From: Fusobacteriota bacterium
GTDB lineage: Bacteria; Fusobacteriota; Fusobacteriia; JAPLKR01
DNA length: 5,990 nt
Direction of reading: 5' to 3'
Assembly (NCBI GenBank): GCA_026387965.1
Contig: JAPLKR010000112.1
Coordinates: 1 to 5,990, forward strand
Under the pieces are notes generated by a model, which worked only from the letters and a program-made list of their open reading frames with translations, did not search any database and was not told the origin of the DNA. The position numbers and the translations under genes are program-made. The stretch's first letter is position 1; each line of letters opens with the position of its first letter. Below, one piece after another: positions 1-5,887 of the stretch.

Positions 1-468
1 ACAGATGAGGGATGGGTTTATCTTTCTACTTTGATGGCTTTATACACCAGAAGAATCATAGGTTTTGCAATGGACTCACGTATGACCAAGGAATTGACAA
101 TAAAGACTTTAAATCGAGCGTTAGGGCATTTAAAAGAGACTCAAAACTTAATTCATCACTCTGATAGAGGTGTTCAATATTGCTCTATTGCATATCAAGA
201 ATTATTGAAAGATAATGGAATCACTTAGAGTATGAGTAGAAAAGGCAACTGCTATGATAATGCCGTTATAGAATCCTTTCATAGCATCTTGAAAAAAGAA
301 CTCGTTTATCATGAAAAATATAAGACGAGACAGCAAGCGATTGACAGCATCACCGATTATAGCTTACATTTCTATAATTCTAATAGAATTCATGGGGCTA
401 TCAATGATTGTGCCCCTATTCAATTTGAAAAATTATTCTATGTCTCTAAATCTAAAAAAGTTAGTTAA
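1..468 (+). pseudogene. IS3-family transposase OrfB, 3' part, with an in-frame stop
   Basis: This is the C-terminal part of an rve/DDE integrase-type transposase, the enzyme that cuts and joins the ends of an IS3-family element. The frame is open from the window edge, so the N-terminus and the first catalytic Asp lie outside. The second Asp is in HHSDRGVQY (codon 163-165) and the Glu is in NAVIESFHS (codon 271-273). They are separated by 35 residues, the classic DD(35)E spacing. The IS3 signature SMSRKGNCYDNA and the tail FYNSNRIHGAI are also clear. A TAG at 226-228 interrupts the frame between NGIT and SMSRKG, where active relatives usually have a sense codon, often Gln, so one C-to-T change would explain it. 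The reading frame continues unchanged to TAA at 466-468. The gene is very probably dead unless the stop is read through. Family assignment is firm; the subgroup (IS150-like) is a guess. Confidence 0.93.
226..228 (+). other. Premature in-frame TAG in the IS3 transposase
   Basis: The TAG separates two halves of one continuous frame and lies between the second catalytic Asp and the catalytic Glu. A product ending here would lack the Glu and be inactive. The downstream half begins with an ATG at 232 but has no ribosome binding site in front of it. Confidence 0.9.
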
Positions 469-504
469 TTTGTTCGGATTTGATGCGTCTACTTTCTTGA
501 CACA

Positions 505-800
505 ATACCATATCCCAAAAGAAAGATTAAAGATGTTTACCTCTGATAATGGAAACGAGTTTTCAAAAATTTGAAAAGATATCAAACTTTCTTGAAATCG
601 ACTTCTATTTTGCACATCCACTCCATCCATGGAAAAGAGGAACTAACGAGTATATAAATGGATTATTAAGGCAGTATTTTCCTAAAGGAACGGATTTCAA
701 TACTATTTCAGCTGAAGAAATTAGCGATGTGGCTACTCAATTGAATAATAGACCAAGAAAAGTACTTAATTACAGAACGCCACATGAAGTTTTCTGGGCG
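505..800 (+). pseudogene. IS30-family transposase, 3' third, frameshifted
   Basis: Only the C-terminal third of an IS30 transposase remains; family members are usually about 320-350 residues. The first segment, reading IPKERLKMFTSDNGNEF, carries the second catalytic Asp (codon 545-547). The frame then hits TGA at 572-574. One frame over, the protein continues FEKISNFLEIDFYFAHP, HPWKRGTNEYINGLLRQYF and LNNRPRKVLNYRTPHEVF, all hallmark IS30 blocks. The catalytic Glu is in GTNEY (codon 648-650). If one base of the A run at 565-569 is removed, the Asp-Glu interval becomes exactly 33 residues, the IS30 DD(33)E spacing. The usual WERGTNE reads WKRGTNE here. The N-terminal half is absent, replaced by the IS3 remnant. 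The frame runs on to TAA at 903-905, but similarity ends near VF at about 794. Clearly a dead gene. Confidence 0.9.
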
Positions 801-1543
801 TGCCTCAATTGTTGTGACTTATTCATTTTTGCTCTAAGTGCTGAAAGCGGCCTAAGAGCTATTTTTTTTATGGAAAAATGCTTCTCTTTTTTTGCCACAA
901 AATAAGCCGTTTGATACGTAAGTTTTATTTCTTGAAAGCTTCTAATGTCCTTAATATTATGAGTTCCCGTACCTGGAATCCCTAAATTTTTAAATTCTCG
1001 AAGCGCATCTAACGCAGAGGGAAACCTTTTTTCAATCGTTTCACTATACGAAAGTTTCACATTAAATCTTTTAGATAAAATATCCAATATTTCATCAAAA
1101 GTTCTATAATGAATATTTTGGTTAAATTGTTTTGTCTCTTCGAGATTTCCTTCCACAAAAAGTGAAAAAATAAATTCTCCATTTTGACGTAAATTTTTGT
1201 GGATTTTTTTTATCAATTTTTCTAGATTCTCACTCCAGTGAAGCATAGAACTCGAAATAATTAAATTACATTTTTTGGGAAGTTCAATATAATCTATATC
1301 TCCAAGTAAATTAACCTGATCAAACTCTGCAATATCATTAAGATAGAGCGTTTCATATTCAATTTTTTCTTTTAACCGCTCCGTGAGGAGTCCTGTTCCA
1401 CACCCTATTTCAAGTACGTATTTGTATTTTGGTTTATCTACCAATTCTACGAGCGAAGTGGCAATATATTTATGCACCGTTGCATGCTTATCATAAGTTG
1501 GTTTTGCTTTTAATGCGTGTTCTCTTATATTTTCCTTGAGCAC
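770..1543 (-). CDS. bioC: BioC-like malonyl-ACP O-methyltransferase, 3' end remodelled
   Basis: A SAM-dependent class I methyltransferase of 257 codons. In biotin synthesis BioC methylates the free carboxyl of malonyl-ACP so that fatty acid synthesis can build the pimeloyl chain. The N-terminus (about 1-35, with TYDKHATVHKYIA) matches the BioC pattern of Tyr-Asp and Ala before the Rossmann core. SAM motif I is VLEIGCGTG (43-51). IISSSMLHWSENLE (95-108) is the conserved acidic/aromatic strand-4 block, and NLRQNGEFIFS (117-127) follows. The TY.TAYFVAKK block (209-219) is where related proteins usually end. The remaining 38 or so residues look non-native, and the last dozen or so are antisense to the IS30 remnant. 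The start is GTG, because TAA directly precedes it and no upstream extension is possible; GGGGG lies just ahead. It sits 23 bases behind tex. No other biotin gene is visible, so a general methyltransferase is the alternative. Confidence 0.75.
   Translation of the reverse strand: MLKENIREHALKAKPTYDKHATVHKYIATSLVELVDKPKYKYVLEIGCGTGLLTERLKEKIEYETLYLNDIAEFDQVNLLGDIDYIELPKKCNLIISSSMLHWSENLEKLIKKIHKNLRQNGEFIFSLFVEGNLEETKQFNQNIHYRTFDEILDILSKRFNVKLSYSETIEKRFPSALDALREFKNLGIPGTGTHNIKDIRSFQEIKLTYQTAYFVAKKEKHFSIKKIALRPLSALRAKMNKSQQLRHAQKTSCGVL
831..869 (+). terminator. Terminator-like hairpin plus T8, plus strand
   Basis: Arms GCTCT and AGAGC (831-835 and 855-859) pair, with an A/A mismatch followed by AG/CT pairs. 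A small inner GCT-GAA-AGC stem-loop sits on top. The hairpin is followed by TA and eight T residues (862-869), the layout of a factor-independent terminator reading rightward. It would stop transcripts leaving the IS remnants before they run antisense through bioC. On the minus strand there is no T tract after the hairpin, so it should not terminate bioC. The stem is imperfect and lies inside the 3' end of the bioC frame. Confidence 0.45.
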
Positions 1544-1576
1544 TTAGCCCCCATTCTTTGGCTAAGTTAAGCCAAA
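1542..1576 (-). promoter_or_regulatory. Two overlapping alternative hairpins at the tex/bioC junction
   Basis: In the minus-strand transcript, hairpin A is TTTGGCT-TAACTT-AGCCAAA (1576-1557): 7 perfect pairs, with the tex stop codon in its loop. Hairpin B is ACTTAGCC-AAAGAATGGG-GGCTAAGT (1567-1542): 8 perfect pairs, taking in part of the G-rich Shine-Dalgarno region and the first two bases of the bioC GTG. They share the segment AGCC, so only one can form at a time. No T tract follows either, so transcription termination is unlikely. A role in coupling bioC translation to ribosomes finishing tex is inferred. Confidence 0.5.
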
Positions 1577-3735
1577 TCTTTTCTTGATAGTGAAACACGT
1601 CCTCTTTTTTTATCAATCCCAATAATTTTAACAGAAATAATATCACCAATCGATACCACTTCAAGAGGGTTTTTTATATGCCTTTTGGAAAGCTCAGAAA
1701 TATGTAGGAGGGCATCTTGTTTTACCCCAATATCAACAAAAGCTCCAAAATCAATAACATTACGAACCGTTCCTTCCACAATCATGCCTTCTGCTAGATC
1801 ATCAATAGAGAGCAAATGATCCTTGAGTATTGGCTGCGGAAACTCCGCTCTCGGGTCTCTTCTATCTTTCAAAAGTGCTTCATAAATATCTTTTACTGTC
1901 TCTATACCGTAATCCACATGCTTTTCAATGAATTTTTTTATCTCATAGTGTGATAAGGACTGCTGCACTTCTGCAAGTACTGTGGATAAGTCTTTTGGCT
2001 TATATCCAATTTCAGCAAGCATTAACTCCACGATGTGATATGACTCAGGATGAATAATTGTAGCATCTAAAGGATTTTTTCCATTTAAAATTGTTAGAAA
2101 CCCTGCTGCTTGTTCATACGCTTTCGCACCAAGCCCTTTTACTTTTAAAAGAGACTTTCGATCTTTGAAATCTCCATTTTCTTTTCTGTGTTCAACAATA
2201 TTTTTAGCAATATTTTTTTTAATTCCTGAAACGTATCCCAAAAGGGCCCATGATGCTGAATTCACATTTGCCCCAACACCATTTACACAAGATTCCACTA
2301 CACCTGAAAGGGCGGTAGAAAGCAGTGTTTTATTGATATCATGTTGATACATCCCTACCCCAATTGATTCTGGTGGTATTTTTACAAGCTCTGCTAGTGG
2401 GTCTTGTACACGTCTTGCAATGGAAATCGCACCCCGAACAGTTAAATCAAGCTCTGGAAACTCCTCTTTTGAAATAGGAGATGCAGAATAGACTGAAGCT
2501 CCTGACTCACTTACAATAATATACTTTATCTCTTGAATTTTTTCACTGGCAATTAAGTTGGCAACAAAGCTCTCCGTTTCTCTTGATGCCGTTCCATTTC
2601 CAATCGCGATAATATCAATATGATGCTTTTTAAGAAGACCAAGCAGTGTTCTTTTCGCTCCTTCAAGTTGACCATCACTTAAAACGTAAATAGTCGTATT
2701 TTCAACAAAAAAACCATTGCTATCAATCACAACAACTTTGCAACCCGTTCTAAATCCTGGATCAATTCCTAATATAGATTTTTTCTCCATCGGCGGTTGC
2801 ATCAAAAGACTTTTTAAGTTTTTCTCAAAACTTCCCACAGCGCTTACTTCTGCTTGCTCGGTTAAAATATTTCTGATTTCTCTCTCAATTGAAGGTATGA
2901 TTAACCTTTGAAGTGAATCATCAACAACTAGATTATAGAGCTCATCTACATTTTTTCCGCTTAGTGTATTTTTCCCCATTCTCATCATTTCTGCATAGTG
3001 CGGTTCTAAAATCACCTGTTTAACTAAGATAATCTCTTCACTTTCGGCACGATTAATCGCAAGTATTCTATGATTTGGAATTTTTTTAATAGGTTCTTCA
3101 TAAGCATAATAAATTTCATAAACGCTTTTTTCATCTTTTCCTTTATTTTTTTCATTAAGCTTGGTTTCTATAATCCCTTGCTGATACATTTTATTTCGAA
3201 CAAAATCTCTGAAATTTAAATCTTCAGAAATTTCTTTTGCTAAAATCAATGCTGCGCCTTCAAGTGCCGCTGCAACACTATCAATAACCTCTGTCATAAA
3301 TTCAGTTGCTTTTTGCTCCAAGGTCACAAAAGTAACGTCTTTTGAACGCATAAAATCCGATAAAGGCTGAAGCCCATTATCAATAGCTATATCTGCTTTA
3401 GTCTTTTTCTTCTTTTTAAATGGAGTATAAATAGCTTCAACAGCTTGAAGTTTTTGGGATGCAATAATAGCTTGCTCTATTTCAGGCGTTAATTTATCCT
3501 GCTCATCTATCAAGCGAATGACTTCAATCTTACGTTCCTCAAGTGTTCTAATATATTGCATACGCTTTTCAATCTCTCGAACTTGCTCTTCATCTAAACT
3601 ACCAGTAACTTCTTTTCGATAACGTGAAATAAAAGGAACCGTTGCCCCTTCATCTAACAGTGAAATGGTATTTTCTACCTGTGTAATACCTATCCCCAAC
3701 TCTGTTGCAATAATTCTTTCCATTTGAATGGACAT
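1567..3735 (-). CDS. tex: Tex, S1-domain RNA-binding transcription accessory protein
   Basis: A full-length Tex of 722 residues, in the usual range for the family. Tex is a cytoplasmic nucleic-acid-binding protein linked to transcription and RNA processing. The order is standard: a helical N-terminal region (1-315, with ATVPFISRYRKE at 31-42), a YqgF/RNase H-like domain beginning GIDPGFRTGCK (323-333) with IGNGTASRETE (378-388) and SESGASVYSAS (409-419), then the RGAISIARRVQDPLAELVKI block (434-453). Helix-hairpin-helix motifs follow at about 480-550 (VGANVNSAS, VKGLGAKAYEQAAGF), and an S1 domain at about 649-718 (GTVRNVIDFGAFVDIG, DALLHISELS). The ATG is set by AGGAGG at 3748-3743 with a 7-base spacer. 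It follows dgkA by 46 bases and precedes bioC by 23. VGAN stands where most homologues have VGVD. Confidence 0.97.
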   Translation of the reverse strand: MSIQMERIIATELGIGITQVENTISLLDEGATVPFISRYRKEVTGSLDEEQVREIEKRMQYIRTLEERKIEVIRLIDEQDKLTPEIEQAIIASQKLQAVEAIYTPFKKKKKTKADIAIDNGLQPLSDFMRSKDVTFVTLEQKATEFMTEVIDSVAAALEGAALILAKEISEDLNFRDFVRNKMYQQGIIETKLNEKNKGKDEKSVYEIYYAYEEPIKKIPNHRILAINRAESEEIILVKQVILEPHYAEMMRMGKNTLSGKNVDELYNLVVDDSLQRLIIPSIEREIRNILTEQAEVSAVGSFEKNLKSLLMQPPMEKKSILGIDPGFRTGCKVVVIDSNGFFVENTTIYVLSDGQLEGAKRTLLGLLKKHHIDIIAIGNGTASRETESFVANLIASEKIQEIKYIIVSESGASVYSASPISKEEFPELDLTVRGAISIARRVQDPLAELVKIPPESIGVGMYQHDINKTLLSTALSGVVESCVNGVGANVNSASWALLGYVSGIKKNIAKNIVEHRKENGDFKDRKSLLKVKGLGAKAYEQAAGFLTILNGKNPLDATIIHPESYHIVELMLAEIGYKPKDLSTVLAEVQQSLSHYEIKKFIEKHVDYGIETVKDIYEALLKDRRDPRAEFPQPILKDHLLSIDDLAEGMIVEGTVRNVIDFGAFVDIGVKQDALLHISELSKRHIKNPLEVVSIGDIISVKIIGIDKKRGRVSLSRKDLA

Positions 3736-3742
3736 AAAATTT

Positions 3743-3748
3743 CCTCCT
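3743..3748 (-). promoter_or_regulatory. Ribosome binding site of tex
   Basis: A perfect AGGAGG lies 7 bases before the ATG at 3735-3733. It excludes the ATG at codon 5 as the main start. Confidence 0.85.
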
Positions 3749-3764
3749 AAAAATATTCAAACCT

Positions 3765-3773
3765 ATTTTATCA
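3765..3773 (-). promoter_or_regulatory. Possible extended -10 promoter of tex
   Basis: TGATAAAAT on the minus strand fits an extended -10 (TGn followed by a TATAAT-like hexamer, 5 of 6 matches). It lies in the 46-base gap between dgkA and tex. No convincing -35 is present at 16-18 bases; the sequence there is CGTATT. tex could have its own promoter in addition to read-through from dgkA. Confidence 0.3.
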
Positions 3774-3781
3774 TAATTTTA

Positions 3782-4135
3782 TTAAAAAATACGTGGTATA
3801 AAAATTAATAGCCCTACAGCGACAGAGAGAACTGTTACCAAAAGCACCGCTGCAGCTGCCATATCTTTCACTTTTTTTACTCTTGGATTATACTCAGTTG
3901 TTAACATATCAAGCACATTTTCAATGCATGTATTGAAAATTTCTGCAATTAATACGGAAATAATACAAATCGCTACGGCCAGCCAATCTGTTCGTGGAAT
4001 CTTAAAAATTATTCCTGCAATAATCACAATAATTGCTAAACAGATATGTACTCTAAAATTTGCTTCCTCTTTAATAATGGTTAAAAGACCTTCGAAGGCA
4101 TATTTGAAACTCTGTATTCTACTATGTGTTCCCAC
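3782..4135 (-). CDS. dgkA: Undecaprenol/diacylglycerol kinase, DgkA family
   Basis: A small integral membrane kinase that phosphorylates a lipid alcohol with ATP. In Gram-positive bacteria the family mostly makes undecaprenyl phosphate, the carrier for wall synthesis. All residues known to matter in E. coli DgkA are present with correct spacing (numbered from the chosen start): E24 in EEANFR, E65, N68, E72 and D76 in AEIFNTCIENVLD, and K90-D91 in VKDMAAAAVL. Three membrane helices lie at about 29-46, 50-68 and 93-114, after an amphipathic N-terminus. Length is 117 residues against about 120 for the family. Two GTG codons compete as start. The one at 4135 has AGGGGG (4146-4141) five bases ahead, whereas the one at 4141 overlaps that site, so the shorter form is preferred (119 residues otherwise). 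The stop codon of the preceding small gene overlaps this binding site, suggesting coupled translation. Confidence 0.93.
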   Translation of the reverse strand: MGTHSRIQSFKYAFEGLLTIIKEEANFRVHICLAIIVIIAGIIFKIPRTDWLAVAICIISVLIAEIFNTCIENVLDMLTTEYNPRVKKVKDMAAAAVLLVTVLSVAVGLLIFIPRIF

Positions 4136-4140
4136 TTTCA

Positions 4141-4146
4141 CCCCCT
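4141..4146 (-). promoter_or_regulatory. Ribosome binding site that decides the dgkA start
   Basis: AGGGGG lies 5 bases before the GTG at 4135-4133 and overlaps both the upstream alternative GTG (4141-4139) and the TAG of the previous gene (4147-4145). Confidence 0.65.
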
Positions 4147-4306
4147 ATTTTTTGTTTCTAATATAATAAATTTTTAGTAGTTGCATACCAGCAAACATCA
4201 TCATGCCTAATACAGCAACGGCTAATATGCCAAATTTCATAAATGTTGAAAAAGACAATACATTCTGTGCCCATGCAGCACCAAAAATTCCACCTGTTTC
4301 GCCCAT
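4145..4306 (-). CDS. Small single-helix membrane protein, unknown
   Basis: I do not recognise this gene. From the ATG at 4306 it encodes 53 residues: a short glycine/alanine-rich head (MGETGGIFGAAWAQN), a hydrophobic helix at about 24-44 (FGILAVAVLGMMMF and following) and a basic tail, KIYYIRNKK, which predicts a cytoplasmic C-terminus. The ATG is chosen because AGGGGA (4317-4312) lies 5 bases ahead of it. The frame is also open upstream to two ATG codons at 4357 and 4354 (70 residues), but those have no binding site. Its stop overlaps the dgkA ribosome binding site, so it is probably the first gene of a dgkA transcript. An alternative reading is that the 70-residue version, with KEKQGKVMG before the helix, is the leftover C-terminus of a major facilitator transporter, whose loops often carry a GKVMG-like motif. 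I cannot decide between these. Confidence 0.5.
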   Translation of the reverse strand: MGETGGIFGAAWAQNVLSFSTFMKFGILAVAVLGMMMFAGMQLLKIYYIRNKK

Positions 4307-4367
4307 CACTTTCCCCTGTTTTTCTTTTGGATCAGCCTTTGAAAACTGCAACATCATAACAATATAA

Positions 4368-4397
4368 ATAGTATTTCTGTGTTCATTTTTGATTCAA
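4368..4397 (-). promoter_or_regulatory. Candidate sigma-70-type promoter for the small gene and dgkA
   Basis: On the minus strand TTGAAT (4397-4392) and TACTAT (4373-4368) are separated by 18 bases, each matching 4 of 6 consensus positions. It lies in the gap after the LysR gene. Transcription would begin near 4361, giving a leader of about 55 bases before the ATG at 4306. Confidence 0.4.
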
Positions 4398-4423
4398 ACG
4401 ATTTGCCAAGCTTCATGACTTTT

Positions 4424-5326
4424 TTACTTCAATAGTCCCATATCTTCAACTTTTTCCTTTATATAATGAATAAAACCTTTTGACTTTTCATATGTTGGGC
4501 TATTTTTTCTCACCACTCCACACAAGTTAAAATAAAAATTTTCACCTACTTGAAGAGTTTTTATATTAAGTTGACCACCTATTTGTTTGAGCGTATAGCT
4601 CGGTATTACCGCAAAGGCCTGCCCTGACTCGACCATCTTTAAAAGTGCATACACATTCCCTTTAATCTCTTTTACTGTACGATAGGTAATGCCTACTTTT
4701 GCTAAGTATTCGTAAATGCTCTCTTTAGCATACACATTATCATATAAAAAAATCAACTCTTTATTCTTTAACTCTGTTGAACTATTAACATCGCTACTCA
4801 CTACAATACTATTTTCAAAATTGCCTAAGGAGAGAAGCTCAATGTCTTTCGAAGCTACTACGCCAATATGCCCAATAATTGCGATATCAATACTCTCTTT
4901 TTTAAGACTTGCCATTACATATTCACACGTTTGAATATCAATACCTTGGTATTTTTGATATATGTCACTTAGAAATTTTGCTAAGACGTTATATACAACA
5001 AGCTCACTCAAAATTGAGGTAACTCCGATTTTCAGACTGCTACTGCTATTTTTTCTTTGAACACACTCAATTTCATAACATAGGGTTGAATGAGACTCAA
5101 CAATTTTCTCTGCAAAACGCATCACTAATTCACCTATTTCAGTTAGTTCGAACGTTCTGCCATTACGAACGATCAATGGAACAACTAAGTTCTCTTCAAG
5201 CTTTTTTATCCGCGTTGAAACGGCACTTTGGGTTAGACATAGATGTTCTGCTGCTTTAGTGAAATTCATATATTTAACAACGTAGTAGTAAGCAATTACA
5301 TTGTTAACATCCAATGTTTCAAGCAT
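4424..5326 (-). CDS. LysR-type transcriptional regulator
   Basis: A 300-residue DNA-binding regulator with the standard LysR layout. The N-terminal winged helix-turn-helix (about 5-63) contains MNFTKAAEHLCLTQSAVSTRIKKLEE, with the family's Ala-Ala and Gln-Ser-Ala-Val-Ser recognition helix, then a linker helix (65-90). The effector-binding domain (about 97-295) begins SLKIGVTSILSE and carries ESGQAFAVIPSYTL near its end, the usual second-lobe motif. The effector and target genes cannot be told from sequence. The ATG at 5326 is chosen by family length. A TTG at 5332 would add two residues and overlap the preceding stop by four bases (TTGA). No good Shine-Dalgarno is visible for either, so translation probably depends on ribosomes finishing the upstream membrane-protein gene. 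Unlike many LysR genes it is not divergent from a target; it follows its likely partner on the same strand. Confidence 0.93.
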   Translation of the reverse strand: MLETLDVNNVIAYYYVVKYMNFTKAAEHLCLTQSAVSTRIKKLEENLVVPLIVRNGRTFELTEIGELVMRFAEKIVESHSTLCYEIECVQRKNSSSSLKIGVTSILSELVVYNVLAKFLSDIYQKYQGIDIQTCEYVMASLKKESIDIAIIGHIGVVASKDIELLSLGNFENSIVVSSDVNSSTELKNKELIFLYDNVYAKESIYEYLAKVGITYRTVKEIKGNVYALLKMVESGQAFAVIPSYTLKQIGGQLNIKTLQVGENFYFNLCGVVRKNSPTYEKSKGFIHYIKEKVEDMGLLK

Positions 5327-5328
5327 AA

Positions 5329-5835
5329 TCAACGGCTTTTCGGTTTAAAATTAGCCGACGAATCTTCACTAGTTGAAAATTTAATGGTAAGTTTAATAGC
5401 ACGACCCACAAATATTCCAGAGACAAGCCCTAAAACAAAATTCGAAGTCAGAGTAAACTGATCTCCGATAACGCTTACATTAGAAAGAAATGTAACTTGA
5501 TATAGATAAAACATTTTTGCAAGCCCTAGAATAACCCCTAAAATCAGCGGTAAAATACTCCCTTGCAAATAAACTCTTCCTTTTTTCTTATCTGCTTTCA
5601 TTGCGGTATCACCAAAAAACATTATCCCGGCAACAACTCCAACCAAAGCAAAAAGGACGCAAAGTTTAATATCGTGAACACCATAGAACCCACCCACTAC
5701 AGCTAATATAGCTAATATATAAAAACTTTGTATATGCATAAGGGATTGACGGGTAAGTTTCACACCTTTATAAAGTACAAAAAGTAATACAATCCATAGC
5801 CAAAAAGGCACGCTGTGTAGTAATGTTTGTATCAT
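5329..5835 (-). CDS. DUF6622-like five-helix membrane protein
   Basis: A 168-residue integral membrane protein with hydrophobic segments at about 9-24, 36-52, 57-74, 92-112 and 128-148. It has a polar loop (76-88, KADKKKGR) and a charged cytoplasmic tail. The opening HSVPFWLWIVLL, the GRVYLQGSILPL block (86-97) and GLVSGIFVGRAIKL (136-149) resemble, from memory, the DUF6622 family of uncharacterised membrane proteins. That assignment is tentative and gives no function. The ATG at 5835 has AGAGG (5848-5844) 8 bases ahead. The TGA stop lies two bases before the LysR ATG, so the two genes almost certainly share a transcript. The regulator may therefore control its own operon or respond to something this protein handles; that link is inference only. 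Confidence 0.8.
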   Translation of the reverse strand: MIQTLLHSVPFWLWIVLLFVLYKGVKLTRQSLMHIQSFYILAILAVVGGFYGVHDIKLCVLFALVGVVAGIMFFGDTAMKADKKKGRVYLQGSILPLILGVILGLAKMFYLYQVTFLSNVSVIGDQFTLTSNFVLGLVSGIFVGRAIKLTIKFSTSEDSSANFKPKSR

Positions 5836-5887
5836 ATTATTAACCTCTTTTCGATTGAATTTATAGTGCTTTCATATTGTAACATAT

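Larger units (their letters stand above)
1..511 (+). mobile_element. IS3-family element remnant, right part
   Basis: The element enters from the left window edge and ends somewhere between the transposase stop (468) and the start of IS30-like coding sequence (about 512). A stretch at 488-503, TCTACTTTCTTGACAC, looks like the kind of sequence found at the right ends of some IS3 elements, but its partner inverted repeat would be outside the window. The exact end and any target duplication therefore cannot be fixed. Confidence 0.6.

Noticed and set aside
311-480. Plus-strand open frame overlapping the IS3 transposase and leading into the IS30 part
   Set aside because: Its first part is an out-of-frame shadow of the IS3 gene. 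Only the portion from about 505 shows IS30 similarity, and that is annotated.
433-630. Minus-strand open frame of 65 codons
   Set aside because: It is antisense to the IS3 tail and IS30 remnant, has no binding site and resembles nothing.
831-859. Integron attC-like site
   Set aside because: The imperfect palindrome lacks the attC core bases, and no integrase or cassette array is present.
1557-1576. Factor-independent terminator after tex
   Set aside because: The stem is followed on the minus strand by GAATGGGGG, not a T tract, so it was treated as an RNA structure affecting translation.
2165-2347. Plus-strand open frame inside tex
   Set aside because: Antisense shadow of a strongly conserved Tex region; the frame at 2717-2911 is the same case.
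3924-4166. Plus-strand open frame opposite dgkA
   Set aside because: Hydrophobic only because it is antisense to a membrane protein; dgkA has all catalytic residues.
4397-4423. Terminator after the LysR gene
   Set aside because: Only a 4-bp CAAA-TCG-TTTG inverted repeat was found nearby, with no T tract.
4716-4934. Plus-strand open frames opposite the LysR gene (also 5243-5461)
   Set aside because: Antisense shadows with no binding site or recognisable motif.
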